In this document: one piece after another, positions 8,701 through 18,189 of the stretch
How the letters are laid out: each line of letters begins with the position of its first letter
Numbering within the stretch: the first letter of the stretch is position 1
Assembly: GCA_003268905.1 (NCBI GenBank)
Contig: QLTU01000002.1
Span: forward strand, 39,313-103,312
DNA: 64,000 nucleotides
Direction: 5' to 3'
Source of the DNA: Acidovorax defluvii
GTDB taxonomy: Bacteria > Pseudomonadota > Gammaproteobacteria > Burkholderiales > Burkholderiaceae_C
Translations under genes and position numbers: made by a program
Notes under the pieces: model-generated
Databases searched by the model: none
Seen by the model: only the letters and a program-made list of their open reading frames with translations
Told to the model about the DNA's origin: nothing

Positions 8701-10294
8701 TACCCTGCACGTTCATGGCGATGACGCGCGTTTCGTGGCCGCTGGCAGAGACGGTCACGGTGTTGTCGCCGGTCGCCACGCCTGTGTCGAAATAGGCTTC
8801 CCCCTTGGCGCTGGTGTTTCGGATCACTCCATTGAGCGATACGGTGGCCATCGCGATCGACGAGCCCGTGGTCTGGCTGCTGACGATGACCTTGAGCGTG
8901 CTTTGGGCCGTGCCGCGGCGGAACACCGGATCGAGGCGTACCTGCTGGCCCGCCTGAGCGCTAAAGCTCGATTCCACCGCCTGATAGGACGAGTAGGTGG
9001 CCTTGAGCGTGATCGCTCCAGGCGCCACGCCGCTGAGCGCGTACACGCCATTGGCATCGGTCTGCGCGGTCCGGCCGTTCACGGCGATGGTGGCATTGGC
9101 TGCGCTGCGGTAGCTTGCGCCGTCGTCGGTGAACCGGGCCACGCCCGTGATCGTTACGGTGTCCGCATTGCCGACCGTGCGCGCCTTGAGGCGGATGGTG
9201 CCCAGATCCAGGCGCTGGCCCTTGAGTAGACCCAGGTCGGCGGACAGCAACAGGTACCCCGCGGCATCGACCGTCAGGGTGTCTGTGCCGGAGTTCAACT
9301 GCAGGAATTCAAAACGCCCCTGCGCGTCGGTGACGGTGGAGCGGCCACTGATGGCCAGCCGCACGGTAATGCCCGCCAGGGGCTGCCCCGTGGCGTCGCT
9401 CACCAAAACCCCTTGCACGCTGGCCAGGTCCGGGTCGGTGACAGGTCGGCTCGCGGCGACAGAGGCGCGCAGGGCCAAGGCCGCGACATATGGATCGCCC
9501 TCCCAGCTTCCATCGGGACGCTGGGCGGTGTGCAGGGCGTCCACGGCGGCTTGCACGGTAGCGGCCTGGGCCAGGCCAGGCAGCACCGCCATCAGCGCAT
9601 GTGCATTGCGCAGGGAACTCCCCCAGACCAGGGCGCTGTCGCGCTCGGCCAGCAGCCATGCGCGCGCCTTGCTGAGGGCCGCGGCGACCACGACGTTTTG
9701 CCGATACGGCTGAAGTGCCTGAACGGCCAGGGCCGTGGGGACGAGCGCGTCGCCGTCAGGGGCAAGGCGCCATTGCCCATCCGATTGCTGGGCACCGATG
9801 AGCCAGGCAATGGCCTGCCCCACCGCACCGCCGTAGGCATTGACCTCGTTGGTGAACGCCGCCAGCGCCCATGCGGTGTCCAGCACGTTGCTGGCGTAAC
9901 CCTGCTGGGCGCCGAATCCGCCGTCGGGGTTTTGTTGCTGTGCCAGCGCATCGAGGTAGGCCGTACTTGGGGCAGTGAGCTGCTTTGCCAGCGCCTTGCG
10001 GGCCAGTATTTCGACCGATGTGCCGCTGGTCTGGTCAATGGCATTGAGCAGTACCGCAGGAACAGTTCCAGCCATGGCTTGGAGCGTGGTGGCCACTTCG
10101 GCGCGGCCTTGCACAGGCAATGCCGCAGAGACACCCTCCTGTGCAAGGCTACCGTCCGCCCGTACCTGCGCTTGCAGCCAAGCCAAACCCAATGCATCGC
10201 TCGCAAATACTGCACCGGAAAACCAGAAAACAAAAGCACAGCACAACCAGTGCATGAATGCAGTGGTTGTGCGGCCTGATGCCGCAACGCGCAT
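5732..10294 (-). CDS. Giant surface protein: alpha-toroid, carboxypeptidase-regulatory-like repeats, IgGFc-binding-like region, IPTL-CTERM-like tail
   Basis: 1520 residues from the ATG at 10294, preceded by GGAGG seven bases upstream. A signal peptide ends near residue 31 (GAVFA). Residues about 100-285 hold DGGFG / DGQW / DGSW repeats as in prenyltransferase and squalene-cyclase alpha/alpha toroids. Residues about 295-790 hold about six beta-sandwich repeats with the A.G.Y / D..G.Y pattern of carboxypeptidase regulatory-like domains. Residues about 820-1230 resemble the IgGFc-binding region (PLAVFAGGQCA, CDHLFTQLPPV). A CARDB-like region follows. The end has a collagen-like linker (GNPGVPGAPGAPGA), then VPIDQPW, a membrane segment and RRRLR, like IPTL/PEP-CTERM sorting tails. 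Likely exported and held at the outer surface. It lies 59 bp upstream of the transglutaminase-like gene, presumably in one operon. Its role is unknown; adhesion or substrate for its partner is inference. Confidence 0.75.
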   Translation of the reverse strand: MRVAASGRTTTAFMHWLCCAFVFWFSGAVFASDALGLAWLQAQVRADGSLAQEGVSAALPVQGRAEVATTLQAMAGTVPAVLLNAIDQTSGTSVEILARKALAKQLTAPSTAYLDALAQQQNPDGGFGAQQGYASNVLDTAWALAAFTNEVNAYGGAVGQAIAWLIGAQQSDGQWRLAPDGDALVPTALAVQALQPYRQNVVVAAALSKARAWLLAERDSALVWGSSLRNAHALMAVLPGLAQAATVQAAVDALHTAQRPDGSWEGDPYVAALALRASVAASRPVTDPDLASVQGVLVSDATGQPLAGITVRLAISGRSTVTDAQGRFEFLQLNSGTDTLTVDAAGYLLLSADLGLLKGQRLDLGTIRLKARTVGNADTVTITGVARFTDDGASYRSAANATIAVNGRTAQTDANGVYALSGVAPGAITLKATYSSYQAVESSFSAQAGQQVRLDPVFRRGTAQSTLKVIVSSQTTGSSIAMATVSLNGVIRNTSAKGEAYFDTGVATGDNTVTVSASGHETRVIAMNVQGNRNITLPVALMPANVASTQTVLRGIVTDAATQLPLQGVLVAVDGTGRTDTTDAAGRYSIGGTPDIAGTRKVLFEKAGYQRHEQTITLVQNGTHQFDVPLQLSVDPQQPIAIEVTVADRTTHQPIGGATITLSGSNPNVLQTDAVGMAQASGLNAGVTQVQVSAPGYDNVALTVELAAGRRYRLPVDMTPRVAGQDRVHGMVLDAQTRQPLPGARVTLAGSALLEATAGANGRYEFTNIVPGRWNISATAPGHQGSSRGVDIAATTEIDLPLKADYGLEGGSTLRTVAVGHPNYTSGAVGYMFIFGAQGTTGQVLSNDGAINHGFTIDASGVAEVMVPSSQFLNTAGAVLDKAVLVYANKAVSASFLNREQYTTDMSYLLDTGALGTEYRVLTWPYSYSTVQFSLTAIEDGTVATVTPAGALLTGRPASIPFDVILNKGQSVMYTASSGIELTGTSIQANKPLAVFAGGQCANVPVNAGYCDHLFTQLPPVKHWAAQYVVPKTANTGSAGNLVRVLANVAGTQVQINGALVATLDPGQFHEVSNAGDLHIVASEPVLVGQFLKGSTVTAGGALGDPALTYVVGIDQTLADYALTAPTNLSPYQQNYLSIAIPTAALGSLQLNGAAVDVSAFAPVGASGYSAGQVSIPTGPGRIKATKPFVATISGFSRDDSYLTIIGAKYSSGASPVDIAARVTASTDKPSYPADSVVELRADVANQGTVPAHLQVMLRINDATGAEVARFAAHDLGEIAPGATAQHVQPWNTARYPAGGYTLIATLLNTKGEVVDVGSTLFTITAGAVPGSPKATLTVAVDRAVYAPDDRVRISSLSRNLTLNAALDDARVRITVRDPSNTVVYRYMHTNGQLTANAVRANDTQQTLKGAMLGKYTVEAVLIGSGNNLKTATLAGKQGKAYDVEVELASATATYEVKVGAIGGPGNPGVPGAPGAPGAVSAVPIDQPWFLWLMAVGLAWVARRRLRPGAQQTPSGPLAH

Positions 10295-10540
10295 GGAACC
10301 CCTCCGTTATGCCGCTCTTCGCCTGGCGCCACCCGAAAGCCCAAGGCACAGGCATGGATGAGTTCAGACCCAATGAATGAAGAGCGATGTATCGACTAGC
10401 TAAAAGCTATCGTTGGTAAGAACGGATTGGTGAATTGAATTGAATCGAAAAGTCACAGGCGTTGCCAATTGTCAGAACCCCAACAAGCAAGGATCACTTC
10501 CGAAGCATCAACCGCTCGGCGGCACATGTCTTGCAAAAGC

Positions 10541-10987
10541 TCAGGTTGGCCGACGTTCAACCAGTTTTCGGAGCCGATGGGCAATGGCCGCGTGCAATGG
10601 GGGCCGGAGCACTTCCAGCGCGCTCTCACGTTCCGGGCTGCGTTGCCGGATTGGGCTCGCCCACACCGGCGCCGGAAAGTGACTGTCCCAGCCAAAGCGC
10701 GCAATCACATGCCAGTGCAGGTGCGGCACCATGTTGCCCAGGGCCGCGAGGTTGACCTTGGTGGGCACCAGGTGCTCGCGCAACACCTGCTCGACCACGG
10801 CCACGGCGTCCATGCAGTGCTGGCGCTCGGCCACCGTCAGGTCGGAAAACTCGGCCGCATGGGCGTTCCAGACCACGCGGTAAAAGGCGGGAAAACCCGC
10901 CTCGTCGGCACGGATGACGCGCAACCGTGCACCGCGCCAGATGAGCGCACCGCCATCTTCACGGCACAGCGGGCAGTCGTGCGTCAT
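10541..10987 (-). CDS. HIT-family nucleotide hydrolase-like protein
   Basis: 148 residues. The histidine triad HLHWHV lies near residue 90, preceded by the N-terminal CPLC that many HIT proteins use with a metal. Members hydrolyse or transfer nucleotides from substrates such as adenosine phosphoramidates or dinucleoside polyphosphates; the substrate here is not evident. The start codon overlaps the stop codon of the upstream FAD/Fe-S oxidoreductase gene (ATGA at 10984-10987), so the two are translated together. The C-terminal 40 residues are Arg-rich. A second, shorter HIT gene of the HinT type lies at 57837. Confidence 0.88.
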   Translation of the reverse strand: MTHDCPLCREDGGALIWRGARLRVIRADEAGFPAFYRVVWNAHAAEFSDLTVAERQHCMDAVAVVEQVLREHLVPTKVNLAALGNMVPHLHWHVIARFGWDSHFPAPVWASPIRQRSPERESALEVLRPPLHAAIAHRLRKLVERRPT

Positions 10988-13900
10988 ACGAGCACACGCT
11001 CGATGCCACCGTTGTTGGCACGCTGCACATACTCGGGCAGCCAGTTCTCGCCCAGGATCTGTTTGGCCATCTCGATCACGATGTAGTCGGCTTCGAGCAG
11101 GCCGGTCTGCAGGTCGTCGCCGTAGCGGGTAATGCCCTGCAGGCAGCTCGGGCAGCTCGTGAGGATCTTGATGTTGTCCTGCGCGCTTACGGCACCGCTG
11201 GCGCGCAGCTGGGCCTCGCCCTTGCGGATTTCCTCTTCCTTGCGAAAGCGCACCTGGGTGGAGATGTCGGGCCGGGTGACGCCCAGCGTGCCCGATTCGC
11301 CGCAGCAGCGCTCGCTCTTGAGCACCTTGTCGCCCACCAACGCGCGCACGGTCTTCATCGAGTCGCCCTGCTTCATGGGGTTGTGGCAGGGCTCGTGGTA
11401 CAGGTAGCCGCGCTGCCCACTACCGGAGGGGTCGTTCACGCCCGGCAGCGTGATGCCTTTTTCGAGCAGGTATTCGTGAATATCGATGATGCGGCTGCCC
11501 GGGAAGATCTTGTCAAACTCGTAGCCCTGCAACTGGTCGTAGCAGGTGCCGCAGCTCACCACCACGGTCTTGATGTCGAGGTAGTTGAGCGTGTTGGCAA
11601 CACGGTGAAAGAGCACCCGGTTGTCGGTGATCATCTTCTCGGCCTTGTCGAACTGGCCGCTGCCGCGCTGCGGGTAGCCACAGCACAGGTAGCCCGGCGG
11701 CAGCACGGTTTGCACGCCCGCATGCCACAGCATGGCCTGCGTGGCCAGGCCCACCTGGCTGAACAGCCGCTCCGAGCCGCAGCCCGGGAAGTAGAACACC
11801 GCCTCGGTATCAAACGTGGTGGCCTGGGGGTTGCGGATGATCGGGACGTAATCCTTGTCCTCGATGTCGAGCAGCGCGCGCGCGGTGCGTTTGGGCAGGC
11901 CACCGGGCAGCTTTTTGTTGATGAAGTGGATCACCTGCTCCTTGATGGGCGCGGTGCCCACCGTGGCGGGTGGCCGGGTGGTCTGCTTGCGGCTGACCTT
12001 GCGCAAGATCTGAACCGCCATGCGCTGGGCCTTGAAGCCCACGCCCACCATGGCCGAACGCAGCAGCTTGATGGTGTCGGGATTGGTGGCGTTGAGCATG
12101 GCCATGGCCAGTGCGTTGCCGGGGCGAAAGCTCTTCTTGCCCATCTTGCGCAGCAGGTTGCGCATGTTCATGGTGACGTCGCCAAAGTCGATCTTCACCG
12201 GGCAGGGGCTCTCGCAGCGGTGGCACACGGTGCAGTGGTCGGCCACGTCTTCAAACTCTTGCCAATGCTTGATGCTCACGCCCCGGCGCGTCTGCTCTTC
12301 ATAGAGGAAAGCCTCGACCAGCAGCGAGGTCGCCAGGATCTTGTTGCGCGGGCTGTACAGCAAATTGGCGCGCGGCACATGCGTGGAGCACACGGGTTTG
12401 CACTTGCCGCAGCGCAGGCAGTCCTTCACCGAATCGGCAATGGCACCGATGTCGCTCTGCTGCATGATGAGCGACTCGTGTCCCATCAGGCCAAAGCTGG
12501 GGGTGTAGGCGTTGGTCAGATCGGCGTGCAACGGCATTTTTGAAGCCAAATTGGCCTCTAGCCCTTTCCCATCAAGCGCAACAAGCTCCTGATTTCGTAG
12601 CAATTTACCCTTGTTGAAGCGGCCTTCCGGGTCTACCTTCTGCTTGTATTGCGCAAACGGGCGCAGTTCTTCGTCGGTCAGAAACTCCAGCTTGGTGATG
12701 CCGATCCCATGCTCGCCCGAGATCACGCCATCGAGGCTGCGCGCCAGCACCATGATGCGTTCAACCGCCTGGTGCGCGGTCTGCAGCATTTCGTAGTCGT
12801 CGCTATTGACCGGCAGGTTGGTGTGCACGTTGCCGTCGCCCGCGTGCATGTGCAGCGCCACCCACACGCGGCCCTTGAGCACGCGCTGGTGGATGGCCGT
12901 GGCCTCCTCCAGGATGGGCTTGAACGCAGCGCCCGCAAAAATGCCTTGCAATGGGGCCCGCAGCTGGGTCTTCCAGCTTGCGCGCAGGGTGTGGTCCTGC
13001 AGTTGCGGGAACAGGGTGGCCACGTCCTGCAGCCAGCCCGACCACAACGCACGCACCTCGGCCACCAGCGCACCAGCCTGGGCCACGCGGTCTTCCAGCA
13101 GTTCGGCCGATGGAATCTCGTTGGCGTCGTCGTGCTTGCCCAGGGGCAGGTTGCCACGCTCAAGAAAATCGGTGAGCGCGTCGCACAGCTTGATCTTGTT
13201 GCGCAGACTCAATTCGATGTTGATGCGCTCGATGCCGTCGGTGTACTCGGCCATGCGCGGCAGCGGAATCACCACGTCTTCGTTGATCTTGAAGGCGTTG
13301 GTGTGGCGGCTGATGGCCGCCGTGCGCTTGCGATCCAGCCAGAACTTCTTGCGCGCCTCGGGGCTGATGGCGATGAAGCCTTCGCCGCTGCGCGAGTTGG
13401 CAATGCGCACCACCTCGCTGGTCACGCGCGCCACGTCGTCGGCGTTATCGCCCGCGATGTCACCAAACAGCACCATCTTCGGCAAACCACCACCGTGCTT
13501 TTTGCTCTTGGTGGCGTAACCGACGGCCTTGAGATAGCGGTCATCCAGATGTTCCAGACCGGCCAGCAGAACGCCGCTGCGCTTTTGCTCGGCGAACATG
13601 AAGTCCTTGATCTCCACGATGGAAGGCACCGCATTCTTGGCATTGCCAAAGAACTCCAGGCAGACGGTGCGCGTGTGCCCGGGCATGCGGTGCACCACCC
13701 AGCGCGCGCTGGTGATGAGGCCATCGCAGCCCTCTTTCTGGATACCCGGCAGGCCCGACAGGAACTTGTCCGTCACGTCCTTGCCCAGGCCCTCCTTGCG
13801 GAAGGTCTTGCCCGGAATGTCCAGGCGCTCGGTGCGGATGGGCGTTTTGCCATCGGCCTCGAAATACTGCAGCTCGAAGGTGGCCATCTCGGCATCATGG

Positions 13901-14922
13901 ATCTTGCCCATGTTGTGGTCCAGGCGCGTCACCTCCAGCCACTGCGCCTCGGGCGTCACCATGCGCCAACTGGCCAGGTTGTCCAGCGCCGTGCCCCACA
14001 GCACGGCTTTCTTGCCGCCCGCGTTCATGGCGATGTTGCCGCCAATGCACGAGGCCTCGGCACTGGTCGGGTCCACGGCAAACACATAGCCTGCGCGCTC
14101 GGCGGCATCCGCCACGCGCTGGGTGACCACACCGGCTTCGGTCCACACGGTGCCGACTTCGCTGTCCATGCCCGGCAGGCGGCGCATCTCCACCTCGGTC
14201 ATGGCTTCGAGCTTTTCGGTGTTGATGACCACGCTCTTCCAGGTCAGCGGAATGGCGCCGCCGGTGTAACCCGTGCCGCCCCCACGCGGAATGATGGTCA
14301 GGCCCAGCTCGATGCAGCCCTTGACCAGGCCAGCCATCTCGGACTCGGTGTCGGGCGTGAGCACCACAAACGGGTATTCGACGCGCCAGTCGGTCGCATC
14401 GGTCACATGGCTCACGCGCGAAAGGCCGTCAAACTTGATGTTGTCCTTGGCCGTAAGGCGCCCCAGCGTGCGCTGGATCTGGCGGCGCAGCGTGGCGGCT
14501 TGCTCGAACGTGGCATCGAATTCGGCCACGGCGCGGCGCGCGGCCTGTGCCAGTTCGCCCACCAGGCGGTCGCGCTCGGCATCGTCGGCCGGGGTGCGGC
14601 GCTTGTCGATTTCGCCCAGGCGGTGCTGCAGGGCATCGACCAGCAACTTGCGACGCGCCGGGTTGTCCAGCAGGTCGTCTTGCAGGTAGGGGTTGCGCTG
14701 CACCACCCAGATGTCACCCAGCACCTCGTACAGCATGCGGGCAGAGCGGCCGGTGCGGCGCTCATTGCGCAGCTGGTCGAGCACCTCCCAGGCGGACGCG
14801 CCCAGCAGGCGAATCACGATCTCCCGGTCGGAGAACGAGGTGTAGTTATAGGGAATTTCGCGCAGACGAACAGGCTCGGCAGCCTGCGTCTGCAGGGCGG
14901 CCAACGCAATCGGAACATTCAT
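10984..14922 (-). CDS. FAD/FMN-binding and Fe-S oxidoreductase (GlcD-GlcF-like fusion with DUF3683-type N-terminus)
   Basis: 1312 residues. After an N-terminal region that I assign to DUF3683 (about 1-150), a FAD-linked oxidase domain shows [16 protein letters not shown] and the C-terminal lobe shows [12 protein letters not shown] and SGEHGIG, as in D-lactate and glycolate dehydrogenases. Near residues 845-930 two ferredoxin-like motifs occur ([23 protein letters not shown]). The C-terminal third has two CCG domains ([20 protein letters not shown]) as in GlcF and heterodisulfide reductase subunits. It probably oxidises a 2-hydroxyacid and passes electrons through Fe-S clusters to a quinone. 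The fusion is usual in Burkholderiales; the substrate cannot be read from the sequence. The gene shares its last four bases with the HIT gene. Confidence 0.85.
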   Translation of the reverse strand: MNVPIALAALQTQAAEPVRLREIPYNYTSFSDREIVIRLLGASAWEVLDQLRNERRTGRSARMLYEVLGDIWVVQRNPYLQDDLLDNPARRKLLVDALQHRLGEIDKRRTPADDAERDRLVGELAQAARRAVAEFDATFEQAATLRRQIQRTLGRLTAKDNIKFDGLSRVSHVTDATDWRVEYPFVVLTPDTESEMAGLVKGCIELGLTIIPRGGGTGYTGGAIPLTWKSVVINTEKLEAMTEVEMRRLPGMDSEVGTVWTEAGVVTQRVADAAERAGYVFAVDPTSAEASCIGGNIAMNAGGKKAVLWGTALDNLASWRMVTPEAQWLEVTRLDHNMGKIHDAEMATFELQYFEADGKTPIRTERLDIPGKTFRKEGLGKDVTDKFLSGLPGIQKEGCDGLITSARWVVHRMPGHTRTVCLEFFGNAKNAVPSIVEIKDFMFAEQKRSGVLLAGLEHLDDRYLKAVGYATKSKKHGGGLPKMVLFGDIAGDNADDVARVTSEVVRIANSRSGEGFIAISPEARKKFWLDRKRTAAISRHTNAFKINEDVVIPLPRMAEYTDGIERINIELSLRNKIKLCDALTDFLERGNLPLGKHDDANEIPSAELLEDRVAQAGALVAEVRALWSGWLQDVATLFPQLQDHTLRASWKTQLRAPLQGIFAGAAFKPILEEATAIHQRVLKGRVWVALHMHAGDGNVHTNLPVNSDDYEMLQTAHQAVERIMVLARSLDGVISGEHGIGITKLEFLTDEELRPFAQYKQKVDPEGRFNKGKLLRNQELVALDGKGLEANLASKMPLHADLTNAYTPSFGLMGHESLIMQQSDIGAIADSVKDCLRCGKCKPVCSTHVPRANLLYSPRNKILATSLLVEAFLYEEQTRRGVSIKHWQEFEDVADHCTVCHRCESPCPVKIDFGDVTMNMRNLLRKMGKKSFRPGNALAMAMLNATNPDTIKLLRSAMVGVGFKAQRMAVQILRKVSRKQTTRPPATVGTAPIKEQVIHFINKKLPGGLPKRTARALLDIEDKDYVPIIRNPQATTFDTEAVFYFPGCGSERLFSQVGLATQAMLWHAGVQTVLPPGYLCCGYPQRGSGQFDKAEKMITDNRVLFHRVANTLNYLDIKTVVVSCGTCYDQLQGYEFDKIFPGSRIIDIHEYLLEKGITLPGVNDPSGSGQRGYLYHEPCHNPMKQGDSMKTVRALVGDKVLKSERCCGESGTLGVTRPDISTQVRFRKEEEIRKGEAQLRASGAVSAQDNIKILTSCPSCLQGITRYGDDLQTGLLEADYIVIEMAKQILGENWLPEYVQRANNGGIERVLV

Positions 14923-15050
14923 GGGATCAACCTGGGTGGACGCGGCGCGCCCTTGTGCCTTGGGGTCGGAATTTTATGCCACCGCCTCCGGCTGCGCCGC
15001 CCGGCCCTGAGCGCCGGAGCGGCCCCCAAGGCGATGAATGTGGGTTCTAA

Positions 15051-15110
15051 AACAAAATCAGCCCGCAGCGCTTTACCAGCAAGCGCCACCAGCTATATTT
15101 ACAGGAGCAA
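15051..15110 (+). repeat. Dispersed two-hairpin intergenic repeat, unit 2
   Basis: Leading AAAATCAGCC, then CAGCGCTTTACC, AGCAAGCGCCACC and AGCTATATTTACAGGAGCA. It fills most of the gap between serA and the FAD/Fe-S gene and ends two bases before the serA stop codon, so it may end that transcript. Confidence 0.65.
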
Positions 15111-15112
15111 GC

Positions 15113-16342
15113 TCAGAACAGCACGCGGCTGCGCAGCGTTGCGGGCACATGGGCCAGTTTGTCGAGCGCCAGGTCCGACGACGCGGCGTCGATGTCGATC
15201 ACCACATAGCCAATCTTCTCGTTGGTCTGCAGGTACTGGGCCGAGATGTTGATCTGGTTGTCCGACAAGATGCGGTTGATCTCGGACAGCACACCCGGCA
15301 CATTGCGGTGAATGTGCAGCAGGCGATGCTTGCCGGGGTGCGCGGGCAACGCCACCTCGGGGAAGTTGACCGACGACGTGCTGGTGCCGTTGTCGCTGTA
15401 CTTCACCAGCTTTTCCGCCACTTCCAGCCCGATATTGGCCTGCGCCTCCATGGTGGAGCCGCCAATGTGCGGGGTCAGAATCACGTTGTCCAGTCCCCGC
15501 AGGGGCGACTGAAACTCGTCCTTGTTGGTGCGAGGCTCCACCGGAAACACGTCGATGGCGGCGCCCAGCAGCTTCTTGGCCTTGAGGGCGTCGGCCAGCG
15601 ACTCAATCTCCACCACGGTGCCCCGCGCTGCATTGATCAGAATGCCGCCGGGCTTCATGGCCGCAATTTCGGCCGCACCGATCATCCCCGCGGTGGATGG
15701 CAACTCGGGCACATGCAGGCTCACGATATCGCTCTGCCCCAGCAGGTCGTGCAGCTTGGCCACCTGGCGCGCGTTGCCCAGCGGCAGCTTGTTCACCACG
15801 TCGAAAAACGCCACCTGCATTCCCAGCGCTTCGGCCAGCACCGACAACTGCGTGCCGATGGAGCCATAGCCGACGATGCCCAGCGTCTTGCCCCGGATTT
15901 CATAGGCGTTCTCGGCCGACTTGAGCCAACCGCCACGGTGGGCCACAGCATTCTTTTCGGGCACGCCGCGCAGCAGCAAGATGGCCTCGGCCAGCACCAG
16001 CTCGGCCACCGACCGGGTGTTGGAGTACGGCGCGTTGAACACGGCAATGCCGCGCTCGCGTGCCGCATTCAGGTCCACCTGGTTGGTACCGATGCAAAAG
16101 CAACCCACCGCCACCAGCTTGTGGGCGTGGGCAAACACCTCTTCGGTCAGCTGGGTGCGCGAGCGGATGCCCACGAAATGGGCGTCTGCGATCTTGCGCT
16201 TGAGCTCGTCATCGGGCAGCGCCCCTGCAACGGTCTCGATCTGCGAATACCCGGCTGCGCGGATGACATCCAGCGCTGAGGGGTGAATACCCTCCAGCAA
16301 CAGGAACTTGATCTTGCTTTTATCCAGAGAGGTGGTGACCAT
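15113..16342 (-). CDS. serA: D-3-phosphoglycerate dehydrogenase
   Basis: First step of serine synthesis: oxidation of 3-phosphoglycerate to 3-phosphohydroxypyruvate with NAD. I choose the ATG at 16342, giving 409 residues, close to the E. coli enzyme (410); the frame is open 43 codons further but that sequence does not look like the family. Visible: the N-terminal KIKFLLLEGIHPSA, substrate-binding CFCIGTNQVDL and SNTRSVAELV, the nucleotide-binding GIVGYGSIGTQ, the catalytic Arg-Glu-His set (NAARGTVV, PHIGGST), and a C-terminal ACT domain (HRNVPGVLSEIN) for serine feedback. No clear ribosome site precedes the start. It diverges from ugpB. Confidence 0.95.
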   Translation of the reverse strand: MVTTSLDKSKIKFLLLEGIHPSALDVIRAAGYSQIETVAGALPDDELKRKIADAHFVGIRSRTQLTEEVFAHAHKLVAVGCFCIGTNQVDLNAARERGIAVFNAPYSNTRSVAELVLAEAILLLRGVPEKNAVAHRGGWLKSAENAYEIRGKTLGIVGYGSIGTQLSVLAEALGMQVAFFDVVNKLPLGNARQVAKLHDLLGQSDIVSLHVPELPSTAGMIGAAEIAAMKPGGILINAARGTVVEIESLADALKAKKLLGAAIDVFPVEPRTNKDEFQSPLRGLDNVILTPHIGGSTMEAQANIGLEVAEKLVKYSDNGTSTSSVNFPEVALPAHPGKHRLLHIHRNVPGVLSEINRILSDNQINISAQYLQTNEKIGYVVIDIDAASSDLALDKLAHVPATLRSRVLF

Positions 16343-16471
16343 GGCAAACGAAAGGTTGGAAAAAGACCGGGCTTGCAAATGCACACGGCATGGCGAGCCC
16401 TCAAGGGGGCAAGCATGATGCATTGCAACAAAAATCGCCACCCGCCCCGCAATGGCCTTGACGCTGTCCAT

Positions 16472-16507
16472 GAATTGACACCATTTGTTTCATGAATGTC
16501 ACAATTC
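16472..16507. promoter_or_regulatory. Candidate operator in the serA-ugpB divergent region
   Basis: Imperfect dyad in the 316 bp divergent region: GAATTGACA at 16472-16480 and TGTCACAATTC at 16497-16507 (arms match with a two-base insertion). CATGAAT also occurs twice as a direct repeat. The TGTCA-type half sites recall a Pho box, which would fit ugp genes, but the spacing is not canonical. Apart from this I see no gene or strong promoter in 16343-16658. Confidence 0.35.
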
Positions 16508-16658
16508 GGCCGCCGTCGCAATGGCCTTTGCAACAACCATCGCAAAGCGGGTTTCCCCGATTGCTGGCGTCTCAGCCCTGTGGGGCAACGTCACATCATC
16601 GACACAAACGCCACCTAGCATCGCGCCTTTGTGTCTTCGTCATTCTGGAGGAGTATTC

Positions 16659-17972
16659 ATGCAATTCAAGCAGCTGGCCCTGACCGCCGCCCTGGCCACC
16701 ACCGTGTGCGTATCTGCACAAGCCCAAACCGAAATCCAGTGGTGGCATTCGATGACGGCCGTGAACAACGAGTGGGTCAATGACTTGGCCAAACAGTTCA
16801 ACGAGAGCCAGAAGGAATACAAGGTGGTGCCCACCTACAAGGGCTCGTATGACGAAAACATGACAGCCGCCATTGCGGCCTTCCGCTCGGGCAATGCGCC
16901 GCACATCTTGCAGGTGTTTGAAGTGGGCACCGCCACCATGATGGCCAGCAAGGGTGCTACCGTGCCCGTTGGCAAGGTGATGGGCGATGCCGGTCTGGCC
17001 TTCGACCCCAAGGCCTACATCCCCGCCGTGGCCGGCTACTACACGGCCCCCAACGGACAGATGCTGAGCTTCCCGTTCAACAGCTCGACCACTATCTTCT
17101 ATTACAACAAGGACGCCTTCAAGAAGGCGGGCCTGAACGCCGACAAGGCTCCCGCCACCTGGCCTGAAGTGTTTGCCGCCGCCAAGAAGCTGAAAGCGAG
17201 CGGCCACAGCTGCCCCATGACGCTGGCCTGGATGGGCTGGACGCAGCTCGAAAGCTTCTCCACCTGGCACAACGTCGAGTTCGCCACCAAGCAAAACGGC
17301 CTGGCTGGAATGGATGCGCGCCTGAAGATGAATTCACCGCTGCATGTGCGCCACATCGACAACCTCGCCAAGGCCGCGGCTGCGGGCGAGTTTGTCTACA
17401 AGGGCCGCGGCCCCACCGCCCAGGCCTCTTTCACCGCCGGTGAGTGCGCCATGATCCAGACGTCCTCGGGTTTCTATGGCGACGTGGCCAAGAACGCCAA
17501 GTTCGCCTACGGTCTGGCCCCCCTGCCCTACTACGCCGACGTGAAGGGCGCGCCACAAAACACCGTGATCGGTGGCGCCTCGCTGTGGGTCATGGCGGGC
17601 AAGAAGCCCGCCGAATACAAGGGCGTGGCCACGTTCTTCGACTTCCTGTCGCAGACCAAGGTGCAAGCAGCCAGCCACCAGCGCACGGGCTACCTGCCCA
17701 TCACCCTGGCGGCCTATGACCTGACCGACAAGTCGGGCTTCTACCAGAAGAACCCCGGCACCGATGTGGCCGTGCAGCAGATGGTGCGCAAGGTGACCAA
17801 CAACTCGCGCGGCATCCGCCTGGGCAACTATGTGCAGATCCGCACCATCGAGGACGAAGAACTCGAACAGGTGTGGTCGGGCAAGCAATCGGCCCAGACC
17901 GCACTGGACTCGATCGTGAAGCGCGGCGACGAATTGCTGGCCCGCTTTGAGCGCGCCAACAAGGGCAAGTAA
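16659..17972 (+). CDS. ugpB: Glycerol-3-phosphate-type ABC transporter, periplasmic binding protein
   Basis: 437 residues from the ATG at 16659, preceded by GGAGGAG. A signal peptide ends VSAQAQ near residue 22. The mature protein starts with TEIQWWHSM and has the layout of the UgpB/MalE cluster-D binding proteins, including GNAPHILQVFEVGTATMM and the Trp/Tyr-rich ligand cleft. It should bind sn-glycerol-3-phosphate or glycerophosphodiesters in the periplasm. It heads a run with two permeases, an ATPase and a glycerophosphodiester phosphodiesterase, which makes the Ugp assignment much stronger than sequence alone. A 217 bp gap with two hairpins separates it from ugpA, so it is probably made in excess over the membrane parts. 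Confidence 0.92.
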   Translation: MQFKQLALTAALATTVCVSAQAQTEIQWWHSMTAVNNEWVNDLAKQFNESQKEYKVVPTYKGSYDENMTAAIAAFRSGNAPHILQVFEVGTATMMASKGATVPVGKVMGDAGLAFDPKAYIPAVAGYYTAPNGQMLSFPFNSSTTIFYYNKDAFKKAGLNADKAPATWPEVFAAAKKLKASGHSCPMTLAWMGWTQLESFSTWHNVEFATKQNGLAGMDARLKMNSPLHVRHIDNLAKAAAAGEFVYKGRGPTAQASFTAGECAMIQTSSGFYGDVAKNAKFAYGLAPLPYYADVKGAPQNTVIGGASLWVMAGKKPAEYKGVATFFDFLSQTKVQAASHQRTGYLPITLAAYDLTDKSGFYQKNPGTDVAVQQMVRKVTNNSRGIRLGNYVQIRTIEDEELEQVWSGKQSAQTALDSIVKRGDELLARFERANKGK

Positions 17973-17982
17973 GCCACTGGCA

Positions 17983-18001
17983 GCCCCGCATGGCGCGGGG
18001 C
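17983..18001 (+). terminator. GC-rich hairpin after ugpB (mRNA-stabilising or attenuating)
   Basis: GCCCCGC (17983-17989) pairs with GCGGGGC (17995-18001) across a five-base loop, ten bases after the ugpB stop. No T-run follows, so mRNA 3' end protection is more likely than termination. Confidence 0.5.
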
Positions 18002-18138
18002 GCGGTGCCGGCCTGGTCCCGCAGCCTGGTCCCGCAGTGCCGGGGACGCAAGGTACAGGGCAAAATAGCGCCACCCGATGCGGCCCCGGCCCCATTTTTA
18101 TTTGTTTCTGAGGCGGCGCTTGTGCGCAAGCCCAGCCC

Positions 18139-18179
18139 CATCCGCCGCGCCCCGCAAGGGCCCCGGCGGATGTTTTATT
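18139..18179 (+). terminator. Terminator-like hairpin between ugpB and ugpA
   Basis: CATCCGCCG (18139-18147) pairs perfectly with CGGCGGATG (18164-18172), followed at once by TTTTATT. It ends about ten bases before the ugpA ATG. It should stop part of the ugpB transcripts, giving a high binding-protein to permease ratio; some read-through or a promoter within the gap must serve ugpA. Confidence 0.6.
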
Positions 18180-18189
18180 GTGAAATCCC

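Noticed and set aside
10380-10445. Short palindrome TAGCTAAAAGCTA and a run of GAATT/GAATT/GAATC upstream of the giant surface protein gene
   Set aside because: Too short and unsupported to call an operator, and it lacks the repeat-family core.
12649-15252. An 867-codon plus-strand open frame
   Set aside because: Antisense to the FAD/Fe-S oxidoreductase, whose conserved motifs fix the minus strand as coding; the plus-strand translation is Ala/Gly/His-rich and featureless.
16460-16510. A Pho box for the ugp operon
   Set aside because: TGTCA-like half sites exist, but their spacing and orientation do not fit the 7-4-7 direct repeat pattern, so only a generic operator candidate is listed.
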